NCBI RefSeq assembly: GCF_027307225.1
Contig: NZ_DAHUXJ010000093.1
Location: forward strand, 1 to 57,754
Direction: 5' to 3'
Origin: Bradyrhizobium sp.
Lineage (GTDB): Bacteria > Pseudomonadota > Alphaproteobacteria > Rhizobiales > Xanthobacteraceae
Length of the DNA stretch: 57,754 nt
Below are positions 8,847 to 16,494 of this stretch, in pieces. Position 1 is the stretch's first letter. The number at the start of each line of letters is the position of its first letter. The notes beneath the pieces are model-generated. The model saw nothing but the letters and a program-made list of their open reading frames with translations. It ran no database searches and was not told the origin of the DNA. The translations under genes were made by a program, and so were the position numbers.

Positions 8847-8864
8847 TACTTAGTTTGCTAAGTA
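8847..8864. promoter_or_regulatory. Candidate MarR operator between divergent reductase and regulator genes
   Basis: A perfect 7-bp inverted repeat with a 4-bp spacer: TACTTAG-TTTG-CTAAGTA. It is 20 bases upstream of the reductase ATG (minus strand) and 155 bases upstream of the MarR start. AT-rich short palindromes of this size are usual MarR dimer sites. A binding role is inferred. Confidence 0.6.
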
Positions 8865-9018
8865 AATAGCGCAATCCGTCGGCGGATAACACCCCTAAAA
8901 TGCCAACGAGATGGGCAGCGTTCCACAGCCTGTTCTTGAGGGCAGGTTTGCGCAGGCGTTGCGAATGTGCAATCACCGCTCGCGATATTAGCTGTCGGCA
9001 GGGACGAAAGGGACGTCG

Positions 9019-9564
9019 TTGACCAGCCTGAAAAAAGCCACCGGCAAAAAGACCGGCAAGCCACCAAAGCGGAGCGCACCCGCTACCGACCCCGTTTTGC
9101 CCTTTTCCGAAAGCGTCGGCTATCAGATCCGCGCCACCCATCGCCTGCTTCAGCGCTTCCTCCAGTTCAAGATCGAGCCGCACGGCATCACGCTCGGGAT
9201 GTGGTACTTCCTGCGTGCGCTCTGGCACGAGGACGGCCTGACCCAACGCGAACTGTCGAACCGGGTCGGCACCATGGAGCCGACTACGCTGAGCGCGATC
9301 CTGATCATGGAAAAGAACGGCCTGGTGCGGCGGGTGCGCAACCCGGACGACCGTCGCAAATGGCATATCCATCTGACGCCGAAGGGGCGGGGGCTGAAGG
9401 CCAGGCTGCTACCCCTCGCCCGGGAAGTCGTCGATACTGCGGTGCAAAATCTTTCCCGCGGCGATGTCTCACAGTTGTTGAGCAGGCTCGCCGAGGTGCA
9501 GAAGAACCTGCACGCCACGCTCGACCGCCTCGATGATGCGCATCATAACGGCAGGGCCGGATAG
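9019..9564 (+). CDS. MarR-family transcriptional regulator
   Basis: A 181-residue winged-helix regulator. After a basic tail (about 1-28, Lys/Pro-rich) come the dimer helices and the wHTH core: GLTQRELSNRVGTMEPTTLSAILIMEKNGLVRRVRNPDDRR, with the family's typical D-x-R-R wing. The start is TTG at 9019, preceded by AAAGGGACG. It is divergent from the reductase gene, with a perfect palindrome in the shared region, so it probably represses the aromatic-degradation genes until a ligand binds. Confidence 0.88.
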   Translation: MTSLKKATGKKTGKPPKRSAPATDPVLPFSESVGYQIRATHRLLQRFLQFKIEPHGITLGMWYFLRALWHEDGLTQRELSNRVGTMEPTTLSAILIMEKNGLVRRVRNPDDRRKWHIHLTPKGRGLKARLLPLAREVVDTAVQNLSRGDVSQLLSRLAEVQKNLHATLDRLDDAHHNGRAG

Positions 9565-9621
9565 CCGGGCGCGCATTCGTGCGACCCGTTGGCCGCGTAC
9601 CCTGAAGCGATAACAAAGAAC

Positions 9622-9653
9622 CGCCCGCGTGCTCCGAATGGAACCCGCGGGCG
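9622..9653. terminator. Possible terminator hairpin between convergent genes
   Basis: CGCCCGCG (9622-9629) pairs with CGCGGGCG (9646-9653) around a 16-base loop. It lies between the MarR gene (ends 9564) and a convergent small gene (ends 9704). There is no clear T-run, so intrinsic termination is uncertain. Confidence 0.35.
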
Positions 9654-9703
9654 AGTGAGTTTCAGTCAGGGATTGTTTTCAACCGCGTATGGTTCGGCCC
9701 GTA

Positions 9704-9946
9704 CTAATAGTCGTGATGGATGACGGTCTTGCTCCGGGTGCCGTCGTCGTGATCCTTTTTGATCACGGTGGTCCGGCTGCCCGGCTCGTCTTTCCTGATC
9801 ACGGTCTTCCGCTCGGTGTCGACGCGAGGGGTTTCGCCCACGGTCACACCTGCGCCGACCGGACCGGCCCGCACGCCGACTTCATCGGCCAGGGCCGGCC
9901 CGGCCAGGACGCAGGTCGCCGCCGCAATCATCAATACTTTCCTCAT
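9704..9946 (-). CDS. Small exported protein of unknown function
   Basis: An 80-residue protein with a clear Sec signal peptide (MRKVLMIAAATCVLAGPALA, cut before DEVGV). The mature part is short and charged, with repeated valine-rich strands (KTVIRKD, TTVIKKD, KTVIHHD) that suggest a three-fold small beta repeat. GAGGAGGACGAA before the ATG gives a strong ribosome-binding site. Similar tiny periplasmic proteins are frequent in Bradyrhizobium, but I know of no function. Confidence 0.75.
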   Translation of the reverse strand: MRKVLMIAAATCVLAGPALADEVGVRAGPVGAGVTVGETPRVDTERKTVIRKDEPGSRTTVIKKDHDDGTRSKTVIHHDY

Positions 9947-10112
9947 TTCGTCCTCCTCTTCTCGGATGCAGGTGTAAACGTCATGGGGCAGTCACCGTTC
10001 CGCGGAGTCACGCGCAAAAATATCGCGGTCTTGCCGGAACGCTCACGCGATGTGCTGTTTGGTCAGGGCCGCACAGTTCGCGGGGCAGTGCTGATCGTAT
10101 TGACCAGCATCG

Positions 10113-10280
10113 CTGGTGGAGTGGATTTGACATTCGCTACCCACCCGACCGCGAGTTTGATTCGCGAATGTCAAATCCTAAACTCCACTAGAAACATATA
10201 TTTGCTAGTGGTCCTCCGATTCTAACATTCGCAAAAGTGGCCGCTGCGAAGGGATGCGTATGTTAGAATCGGACCACTAG
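10113..10280 (+). repeat. Twin-hairpin CTAG element, copy 2 (divergent subtype)
   Basis: A 10113-10191, linker 10192-10204, B 10205-10280. The A inner stem is GGATTTGACATTCGC paired to GCGAATGTCAAATCC with a TAAA bulge; B uses GATTCTAACAT with a TCC bulge. The first CTAG is CTGG. Both hairpins carry an ACATTC core where most other copies have AAGTTC, so A and B have changed together at this locus. It lies upstream of two divergent genes. Confidence 0.9.
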
Positions 10281-10414
10281 ATTCCGCCGGGGTGAATCTT
10301 TTCTGCCTCGGATGCGTTGATCTCGCCATAGTTGAACCATCACCCTGTGGAACAGGAGGATTGGCCCGAATATTTCGCGGGCCGTTCTGTTCTCGTGTGA
10401 GTGCCGGGGCGTGC

Positions 10415-10765
10415 ATGCCTGACCAGGTCGAACTTGTCATACGAAGGATCGGTCAATCCTTGCGCCCGATTGGCGAGGCTCCGAAGGATGGACGCTGGAT
10501 TTTGTGCAAATCCGCCGATGGCTTCGTGGTCTGTCACTGGGATCTCGATCCGCCCGGCCTTGCCGGTCCGACCTGGACCGAAGCCAACGATGCCTCGCGC
10601 GGCTACCTCGACGACTACTTCGAGGGATGGATCGACCCGGCCGAACTCAAGCTGTGGGATTTCGCGACGCTCGCCGATCTCCTGATCGCCTTTGTCGACG
10701 ACGCGCACGCCCGCGGCGACGAAAGGACGCTTGGCATCTTGCGGAGCCGCGCCAAGGCGGAGTGA
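10415..10765 (+). CDS. Hypothetical protein
   Basis: A 116-residue soluble protein. The frame is open from 10292, but protein-like sequence begins at the ATG at 10415 (MPDQVELVIRRIGQSLRPIG), just past the repeat element. It contains IGEAPKDGRWILCKSADGFVVCHWD, which resembles the small proteins with an APKDG...W motif found beside phage and mobile genes. No membrane segment is seen. Function is unknown. Confidence 0.55.
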   Translation: MPDQVELVIRRIGQSLRPIGEAPKDGRWILCKSADGFVVCHWDLDPPGLAGPTWTEANDASRGYLDDYFEGWIDPAELKLWDFATLADLLIAFVDDAHARGDERTLGILRSRAKAE

Positions 10766-10807
10766 AGCGCGACGAAAATGCCTCTGCCGGATGATGACCG
10801 CGATGCC

Positions 10808-11095
10808 CTATTCGGGGCCACGATCAACCGGCGGCCTGGTTTTCGTTCGTGGCAGTCTGTATTTCACCTTCAGCAAAGTTTCTTTTGTTGCATAGTCGAA
10901 AATCACTTCGTCCGAGATCGCCATTTCGGCACGCATCGCATTACAGCAGAAGATCATCCATCGGTTGGAAACCGGGGGGCTGCTGACTGACCGGTAAAGC
11001 TCCCCGCACTCGATCGTCAGGTGTTGCCCACCTTGCGCGCTCGCCCGTTCCAGCCGCGATCGAATCTCTTGCCGGAATTGTTCTGTTGAAACCAT
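10808..11095 (-). CDS. Conserved small hypothetical protein
   Basis: A 95-residue protein (MVSTEQFRQEIRSRLERASAQ...). The middle part, IECGELYRSVSSPPVSNRWMIFCCNAM, is a pattern I recall in many rhizobial small proteins (GELYR/HREVG...NRMPVCC), with paired cysteines. The C-terminus LLKVKYRLPR is a beta strand. A GTG at 11125 would add 10 residues. It is preceded on the same strand by the GH130 gene, 43 bases away. Function is unknown. Confidence 0.6.
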   Translation of the reverse strand: MVSTEQFRQEIRSRLERASAQGGQHLTIECGELYRSVSSPPVSNRWMIFCCNAMRAEMAISDEVIFDYATKETLLKVKYRLPRTKTRPPVDRGPE

Positions 11096-11138
11096 GATGC
11101 GCCCATAGCCGGATGATCGCCGCACGAACTGATTCGGA

Positions 11139-12464
11139 TCAGGACATTGCCTGCATCAGGGTTGCAATCTCGATGGTCGCAAAATTGGAGTAGGTGTCGG
11201 ATATGGCGTAGGGCAAAATGATCTGATCGTTGTGCCGCATCGCCCCGCAGGTATAGACCACGTTGGGAACGTAGCCTTCGCGCTCCGATGGTTCTGGACG
11301 CAGCAACGGTTCGACCGAACGCGCCAGCACCTTGGTGGGATCGTTCTTGTCGAGCAGGGCCGCGCCGATCGAATATTTTCGGACCGGACCGACGCCGTGC
11401 GTGAGCAACAGCCAGCCTTCGTCCAGTTCGATCGGTGAGCCACAGTTTCCGATCTGCACGAATTCCCAGGGAAACTGCGGTTTCAGGATCGCCTGGCCGC
11501 CGTCCCATCGGTACAAGTCGTTTGAGTAGATCAGGTAAAGGTTCTCATTGTCCTGGCGCGCGATCATGGCGTAGTTTCCGCCGACCTGGCGGGGGAACAG
11601 TGCCATGCCCTTGTTGCGCGCGGCGGTGCCCTGCAGCGGCGACATTCGAAATGACAGGAAGTCGTTCGTCTCGAGCAACTCCGACCGGATCGCCCTGCCT
11701 GTATAGGCGGTATAGGTCGCATAATAGGTCTTCCGGCCACCATCGCTGAATTCGACGAAGCGGGCGTCTTCGATACCCTGCGACTGATACTCCGTGACTG
11801 GGAATATCACGCGTTCGCTGATGTCCAGACCCTCCTTGAAGACGACATCAACTTCGTCGCCGAGTGGCCCGGACGTTCGATGTTCAACCTTAGGACTTGA
11901 GGCGAGCCGGGCGGTTGGATCGACCGCCAGGCTGCCATCGGCTGCGATGGTGCCGGTGCGAAATGTCAGCGAAGACACATGTCCCTCGCCAACGGCCCGC
12001 AGGCTGAGAATGAAGCGCAGACCGCCTTCCGGCGTTCCCGACTGATCGGGGTGCGGTACGATGCTGGGATTGAACAGTGCCGACGCCTCGAACGAATACT
12101 CGTTGAGAAAATATGCGCCGAGAAGCTGGCGCTGGGTTTCGGAAAAGGTGTCATGTGACGCGAGCGCGTCTTCCATGTCGTCGGCGCGAAGTTCGAAGGT
12201 CTCGAGCAGATTGCGATGGCGCCCTTGAAAATTCTCCAGCACATCGGTCAACAAGCCGGCCGCGGCCTTGGGGTCGAGTGCAAGAACACGTTCGACAATA
12301 TGGTTGGCGCGCGTCTTGTCGGTCGGGTTGAGATCGCGGGGTTCGGTTGCCGGCTTGAAAGGGCGTACGATCACGCGCGCGGGGTCAGGACGCAGATAAA
12401 GTGCCTGCCGATGCAGGAAAGAGGCTTGTGACAAGACGACCTCGGTTCGCTGGAGTTGGGGCAA
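11139..12464 (-). CDS. Glycoside hydrolase family 130-like glycosidase/phosphorylase
   Basis: A 441-residue cytoplasmic enzyme (no signal peptide). Five-bladed-propeller features of GH130 are visible: ALFNPSIVPHPDQ, GIEDARFVEFSDG, KGMALFPRQVGGNYAMIARQD and LDEGWLLLTHGVGPVRKYSIGAALLD. GH130 enzymes phosphorolyse or hydrolyse beta-mannosides. The start is TTG, two bases after the stop of the upstream glycosyltransferase, so translation is probably coupled. With manA and a glycosyltransferase in one operon, the substrate is probably a mannose-containing oligosaccharide; that is inference. Confidence 0.85.
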   Translation of the reverse strand: MPQLQRTEVVLSQASFLHRQALYLRPDPARVIVRPFKPATEPRDLNPTDKTRANHIVERVLALDPKAAAGLLTDVLENFQGRHRNLLETFELRADDMEDALASHDTFSETQRQLLGAYFLNEYSFEASALFNPSIVPHPDQSGTPEGGLRFILSLRAVGEGHVSSLTFRTGTIAADGSLAVDPTARLASSPKVEHRTSGPLGDEVDVVFKEGLDISERVIFPVTEYQSQGIEDARFVEFSDGGRKTYYATYTAYTGRAIRSELLETNDFLSFRMSPLQGTAARNKGMALFPRQVGGNYAMIARQDNENLYLIYSNDLYRWDGGQAILKPQFPWEFVQIGNCGSPIELDEGWLLLTHGVGPVRKYSIGAALLDKNDPTKVLARSVEPLLRPEPSEREGYVPNVVYTCGAMRHNDQIILPYAISDTYSNFATIEIATLMQAMS

Positions 12465-12466
12465 GA

Positions 12467-14749
12467 TCAGGCGCCGATGGAACGAAGCGCTACCGGAGAG
12501 GTGGCGCTGACATTAACGCGCGCAAGCTGACGAATATCGGCAAGACCGAGCAGATATGAGACGACCGACTCACCGCCGCGGTTTTCGTTGGCGCGGTCGG
12601 GATGCAAGCCATCGCGACAACTGCCGGTTTCGGGATCAACGAGCGAAACCGATAAGTCGTTGCGGCCGAGAAACCAGGCGAAAGCGTTGGTTGCGATCGC
12701 TTTCCATTCGGCGTTGCCTTCCGCTCGCCACGCGGTCAGGCCGGCGGCGATCGTTGCGGTGGCTTCCACCGGCTGCTGATCGAATGCATGAGGCGGCCGG
12801 CGCAGTTCGCCGAAGCTGGCGGTGCCCACGGGGCGGAACTGACCGGTCGAGTTTGTCTGTTGTGTCATCAGCCAGCGGAGCGATCTCAATCCGGCATCGA
12901 CGTAATCAGGCGTTTGGGTAGCGATGCCTGTCTGCATCAGGGCCTGCGGCAGCCGTGCGTTGTCATAGGCGAGGCTCTCCTCGAACCACGACCAGTCCGG
13001 CGTCTCAACCGACGCGAGGCCGGATATCAATCTGTCAGCGAGAAAATGCCTGATTTCCCTGGCGCGGAGATCCTCAGGCACGACGGCGCAATAACCGTCC
13101 AAACCCAATAGCGTGAAGGCCGACGCCCGGGGCGAATGAAATGTCTTCACGGTTGGCAGCGCCTCCGCAAACAGGGCGGCAGCCCATCGCCGGCGCGAGG
13201 GGCTCGCGTCCCTGCGGGCGCACTCACCCAGCGCCCACAAGGTTCGCCCATGACTGTCTTCGGAACCGCTGTCTTCAAGCCAGGTCCGATTGAAGCCCAT
13301 GAAATTGCGAAATCGCTTGGTGTCGGGATTCCAGGCATGCTGCACGAAGGCAGCAAATCGGGCCGTCAACGGCTCGGACAAGCGTTTTTCACCGGGATTG
13401 TTGAGGGCGCAGGCCAGCAGCAGGGCCCGTGCATTGTCATCCACGCAATAGCCGTGCGCGCGATCCGGCACCGAATGCACGGCGTGCTGGAATAGGCCGG
13501 TGTCGTCGCACATGGAAAGAAAGTGACCCAATTGCATGTCGGACGCCGCAGGGCTGTGCGCAATCGGGACCGGTCCGGTCCGCGCGACCACCTTGAGCCA
13601 GTCGCCATGGCGCGCGTTCTCGAATACGGCGATGTAACGCTCGGCAGTGCGCTCCCATGTCATCGAGCGGCTGATGGCGTAGGCGCGCTCGCGCATCGCC
13701 TGCCGGCGAGGGGCATCGGTGAGCATCAGGGCAATTTCCTTGCCGATCGCTGCCGCGTTGCCGAACGGAACGATGACACCGCGGCCGTCATCCAATAGCT
13801 CCAGCGCGTGCCAGTAGGGCGTCGAAACTACCGGCTTGCCGAGCCCGAAGCTGTAGGCCAGCGTCCCCGACGTCATTTGCGCCTCATTGAGATAGGGCGT
13901 GACATAGACGTCGCACATCGAAATGAATTCCAGTAGCGTCGCCTGATCCACGAACTGGTCGAGAAACACCACATGGTTCTCGACCCCGAGTTCACGCACA
14001 CGCGTCACCAGGCTCTCGCGGTAGGCCTCGCCCTGGTCTCGCACCAGATTGGGATGCGTCGCGCCGAGCACCACGTAGACCGCGTCCGCCCGGCGTTGCA
14101 GGATCGAGGGCATTGCGTCGATCATGACCTCGATACCTTTGCTGGGGGAGAGCAGGCCGAACGTCAGGATGACGGAACGGTTGCTGAATCCGAGTCGGGC
14201 TTTTGCGGCGTCGGGCTCAGCAAACGGAAACTCGGGGATTCCATGGGGGATGACCTCCATCTTCTCGTCTGGAACGCCATAGACGCTACGCAACATCTCC
14301 TGTCCCTTGTTGGCCATCACGACGATCTTCGAAGATGCCTCGACGAGGCGTTCCATCACCGCGCGTTGGGCCGCGCCCGGCTTGGCCAGCACCGTGTGCA
14401 GCGTCGTGACAACCGGCATGTTCAATCGTGAAAGCAACTCGAGAATGTAGCCGCCGGCTTCGCCGCCAAATATTCCGAACTCGTGCTGCAGACAGACGAC
14501 ATCAAAGCGGCCAGCGTTGAGGAATGCGGCAGCGTGCACATAATCTTCGATGGTGTCATCTTTGATCTGAAAGGCGACCGAATCGGGATAGTTATAGGTT
14601 TGACCGTGATCATTCATCGCGACAATGCAGGTCTCGACGTTTGGCCGTGAATTCGCAACCGCTCGTACCAGATCGGTCGTGAAGGTGGCGATGCCGCAGC
14701 GGCGAGGCAACGAATTTCCGATCACGACGATGCGGCGATGCGGCGTCAC
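12467..14749 (-). CDS. Two-domain glycosyltransferase (GT4 domain plus C-terminal alpha-helical domain)
   Basis: A 760-residue protein. Residues 1-380 are a GT-B fold glycosyltransferase: RRIVVIGNSLPRRCGIATFT at the start, CLQHEFGIFGGEAG, then FGLLSPSKGIEVMIDAMPSI and the nucleotide-sugar region TPYLNEAQMTSGTLAYSFG. Residues about 400-740 look like an alpha/alpha-barrel domain (DSHGRTLWALGECAR, WFEESLAYDNARLPQALM) of the six-hairpin type. The start overlaps the manA stop by 4 bases. This domain pairing with a GH130 partner suggests making and trimming a mannose-containing glycan. The product is unknown. Confidence 0.85.
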   Translation of the reverse strand: MTPHRRIVVIGNSLPRRCGIATFTTDLVRAVANSRPNVETCIVAMNDHGQTYNYPDSVAFQIKDDTIEDYVHAAAFLNAGRFDVVCLQHEFGIFGGEAGGYILELLSRLNMPVVTTLHTVLAKPGAAQRAVMERLVEASSKIVVMANKGQEMLRSVYGVPDEKMEVIPHGIPEFPFAEPDAAKARLGFSNRSVILTFGLLSPSKGIEVMIDAMPSILQRRADAVYVVLGATHPNLVRDQGEAYRESLVTRVRELGVENHVVFLDQFVDQATLLEFISMCDVYVTPYLNEAQMTSGTLAYSFGLGKPVVSTPYWHALELLDDGRGVIVPFGNAAAIGKEIALMLTDAPRRQAMRERAYAISRSMTWERTAERYIAVFENARHGDWLKVVARTGPVPIAHSPAASDMQLGHFLSMCDDTGLFQHAVHSVPDRAHGYCVDDNARALLLACALNNPGEKRLSEPLTARFAAFVQHAWNPDTKRFRNFMGFNRTWLEDSGSEDSHGRTLWALGECARRDASPSRRRWAAALFAEALPTVKTFHSPRASAFTLLGLDGYCAVVPEDLRAREIRHFLADRLISGLASVETPDWSWFEESLAYDNARLPQALMQTGIATQTPDYVDAGLRSLRWLMTQQTNSTGQFRPVGTASFGELRRPPHAFDQQPVEATATIAAGLTAWRAEGNAEWKAIATNAFAWFLGRNDLSVSLVDPETGSCRDGLHPDRANENRGGESVVSYLLGLADIRQLARVNVSATSPVALRSIGA

Positions 14750-15729
14750 GTTTGCGCCTCGGTGGGGCTTTGTGTCTCGGAAGCTGCCGAATTAACCGGG
14801 CTGACGGGCTGCTCATCGAGTGTCTGCAATAGCGAATCGATCGGGCGGCTTGCCGGATAGGCGACCAGCGCGCTCAATCCATCGGCGCCAACCTCGATGC
14901 TGGTGCGACCGCCGCCGACGAAGATTGCCTGTCCGATCGATACTGCGGACAGTCCGATCGCCGCGTGGCCGCCGAGAGCTAGAATCCAGGTCTCAGGCCC
15001 GGCGAGGAGCGCCCAGCTTGAACCCTCGGTCAACTCAACCCGCTCAAGGACGAAATGCCGGCTTGCGATCAGCACCGTTCGGGCCGTCGTGAGACGGATC
15101 GGATGGCAGGGCGCTTGAAGCGGCCACGGGTGGGCAACCGCGACGCCATTGTCTTCATTCAGTTGGCGGTGTCTTCCAAAGTCGAACAGGCGGAAGGTCG
15201 TGTCGCTGCGCTGCTGAATTTCGGCAAGCACGATGCCAGCGCCGATGGCATGGATAGTGCCGGCCGGGATGTAGATCACGTCGCCCTTGGCGACCGGACG
15301 CCAGTGAACCAGTTCTTCGATTGAACCGTTACGGATCGAAGCACGTAGTTGCTGTGGCGTTATCCGGTGCTTCAGGCCTACGCCGATCCGCGCGTCCGGC
15401 TCTGCCGAAAGGATATACCAGGCCTCGCTCTTGCCATTCGGCATTCCCATCGCGCGGGCGAAGGTGTCGTCCGGATGAACCTGGATCGACAATGGTTCGC
15501 TGGTGAAGAGGAGTTTGAGGAGCAGGGCGGGGTTAAGAGCATGCTTGCCGGGCCGCTCGAACCATAGTTCGCCGACGGCATCGCCTGAAGCGTCAAGGCT
15601 GCTCCAGGGTTGCAGATCGCGGACCCCCCACGGCTTGTGAACGGCTTGCACGGCCGCAAGTTCGGTGGGCATACGCTGTCCTGATCCATGACGCACACGT
15701 CGGAGCGACGTGCCGTTGGCCGATGTCAT
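14746..15729 (-). CDS. manA: Class I mannose-6-phosphate isomerase
   Basis: A 327-residue cupin enzyme converting fructose-6-phosphate to mannose-6-phosphate. Zinc-site elements are visible: SIQVHPDD, then GKSEAWYIL, and IYIPAGTIHAIGAGIVLAEIQQRSDTTFRLFDFGR. The length is short for E. coli ManA but usual for the rhizobial/Bacillus form. The start may be the ATG at 15729 or the ATG at 15672 (MPTELAAVQAVHKPWG), which has a better AGGA site. It is the first gene of the three-gene glycan operon; a twin-hairpin element lies directly upstream. Confidence 0.88.
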   Translation of the reverse strand: MTSANGTSLRRVRHGSGQRMPTELAAVQAVHKPWGVRDLQPWSSLDASGDAVGELWFERPGKHALNPALLLKLLFTSEPLSIQVHPDDTFARAMGMPNGKSEAWYILSAEPDARIGVGLKHRITPQQLRASIRNGSIEELVHWRPVAKGDVIYIPAGTIHAIGAGIVLAEIQQRSDTTFRLFDFGRHRQLNEDNGVAVAHPWPLQAPCHPIRLTTARTVLIASRHFVLERVELTEGSSWALLAGPETWILALGGHAAIGLSAVSIGQAIFVGGGRTSIEVGADGLSALVAYPASRPIDSLLQTLDEQPVSPVNSAASETQSPTEAQT

Positions 15730-15794
15730 CCATTTGGCTTAGCTGAGGCGTCGCGTTTTCGAGCAGGCTTTGCTGCAGGAGCCGATCCACTCCA

Positions 15795-15963
15795 CTAGTG
15801 CCGCCCGTTTGAAGTTCCTGCACCACAAGCGGCGAATTCGATCCAGGAACTTCAAATAGAAAAGCGGCACTAGAATCATAGATTTGCTAGTGCCCAGAAC
15901 TTTCCGAAGTTCGTGAAAGGTGCGTGCTGAGGTGTAACACGAACTTCGGAAAGTGGGCACTAG
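15795..15963 (+). repeat. Twin-hairpin CTAG element, copy 3
   Basis: A 15795-15873 (outer arms CTAGTGCCGC/GCGGCACTAG, inner core TTTGAAGTTCCTG), linker 15874-15886, B 15887-15963 (outer arms CTAGTGCCCA/TGGGCACTAG, GAA bulge, inner stem CTTTCCGAAGTTCGTG). It belongs to the same subtype as copies at 41030 and 44287. The remaining 300 bases up to 16270 hold no gene I can support. Confidence 0.92.
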
Positions 15964-16270
15964 GTCTGTCGGAGTTCGATCGTTCGACGCGATGATACCA
16001 CAATGGCGGCGGGACGCCGCCAACATGAACCAAAATTCGTTCCCAAAATTCCTTGGCTTCCGCATAAACCCGCTACAGGCGGGCCAAAATGCCGCCTTAT
16101 TGCTAAACGACCTTGACGCCTGTCGATATTCGCTGAGTGGGGACTCAAATCAAAGCGAATACTCGTCGAGGGGTGTTCCGAGTAAATCCAGTCTCGTCGG
16201 GCCTTCGCGGGCAACGATGAGTCACGTCCAAAATCCGGGTTCACCCAGACCCGTGTCTAGGGAGAACGGC

Positions 16271-16372
16271 ATGAAGGACGTCACCAAGTGGGTGGCCTCG
16301 GAGGTACTCGCGCAGATGATGGCAGTGACCGCCATGATCGTCATCGCCAGCGTCGTCTTCCACTGGCGGTGA
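16271..16372 (+). CDS. Possible small single-pass membrane protein
   Basis: A 33-residue ORF, MKDVTKWVASEVLAQMMAVT followed by a hydrophobic helix ending in VFHWR. AGGGAGAA sits 3-10 bases upstream of the ATG. Most of the peptide would be one membrane helix with a short charged N-terminus. It stands alone between a repeat and a convergent operon. Support is limited to the start signals and the helix. Confidence 0.4.
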   Translation: MKDVTKWVASEVLAQMMAVTAMIVIASVVFHWR

Positions 16373-16494
16373 TCACCCACCGCCGGATGTGCGTGAAGTG
16401 AGCGAATGCGGCGAGGCAAGCCGGGGCGGATAGTTCCGCGTAGCCTTGGGGGGTTGCCTCGTTGCGTTCGCCACTACCGTCGAAATCGCTATTT

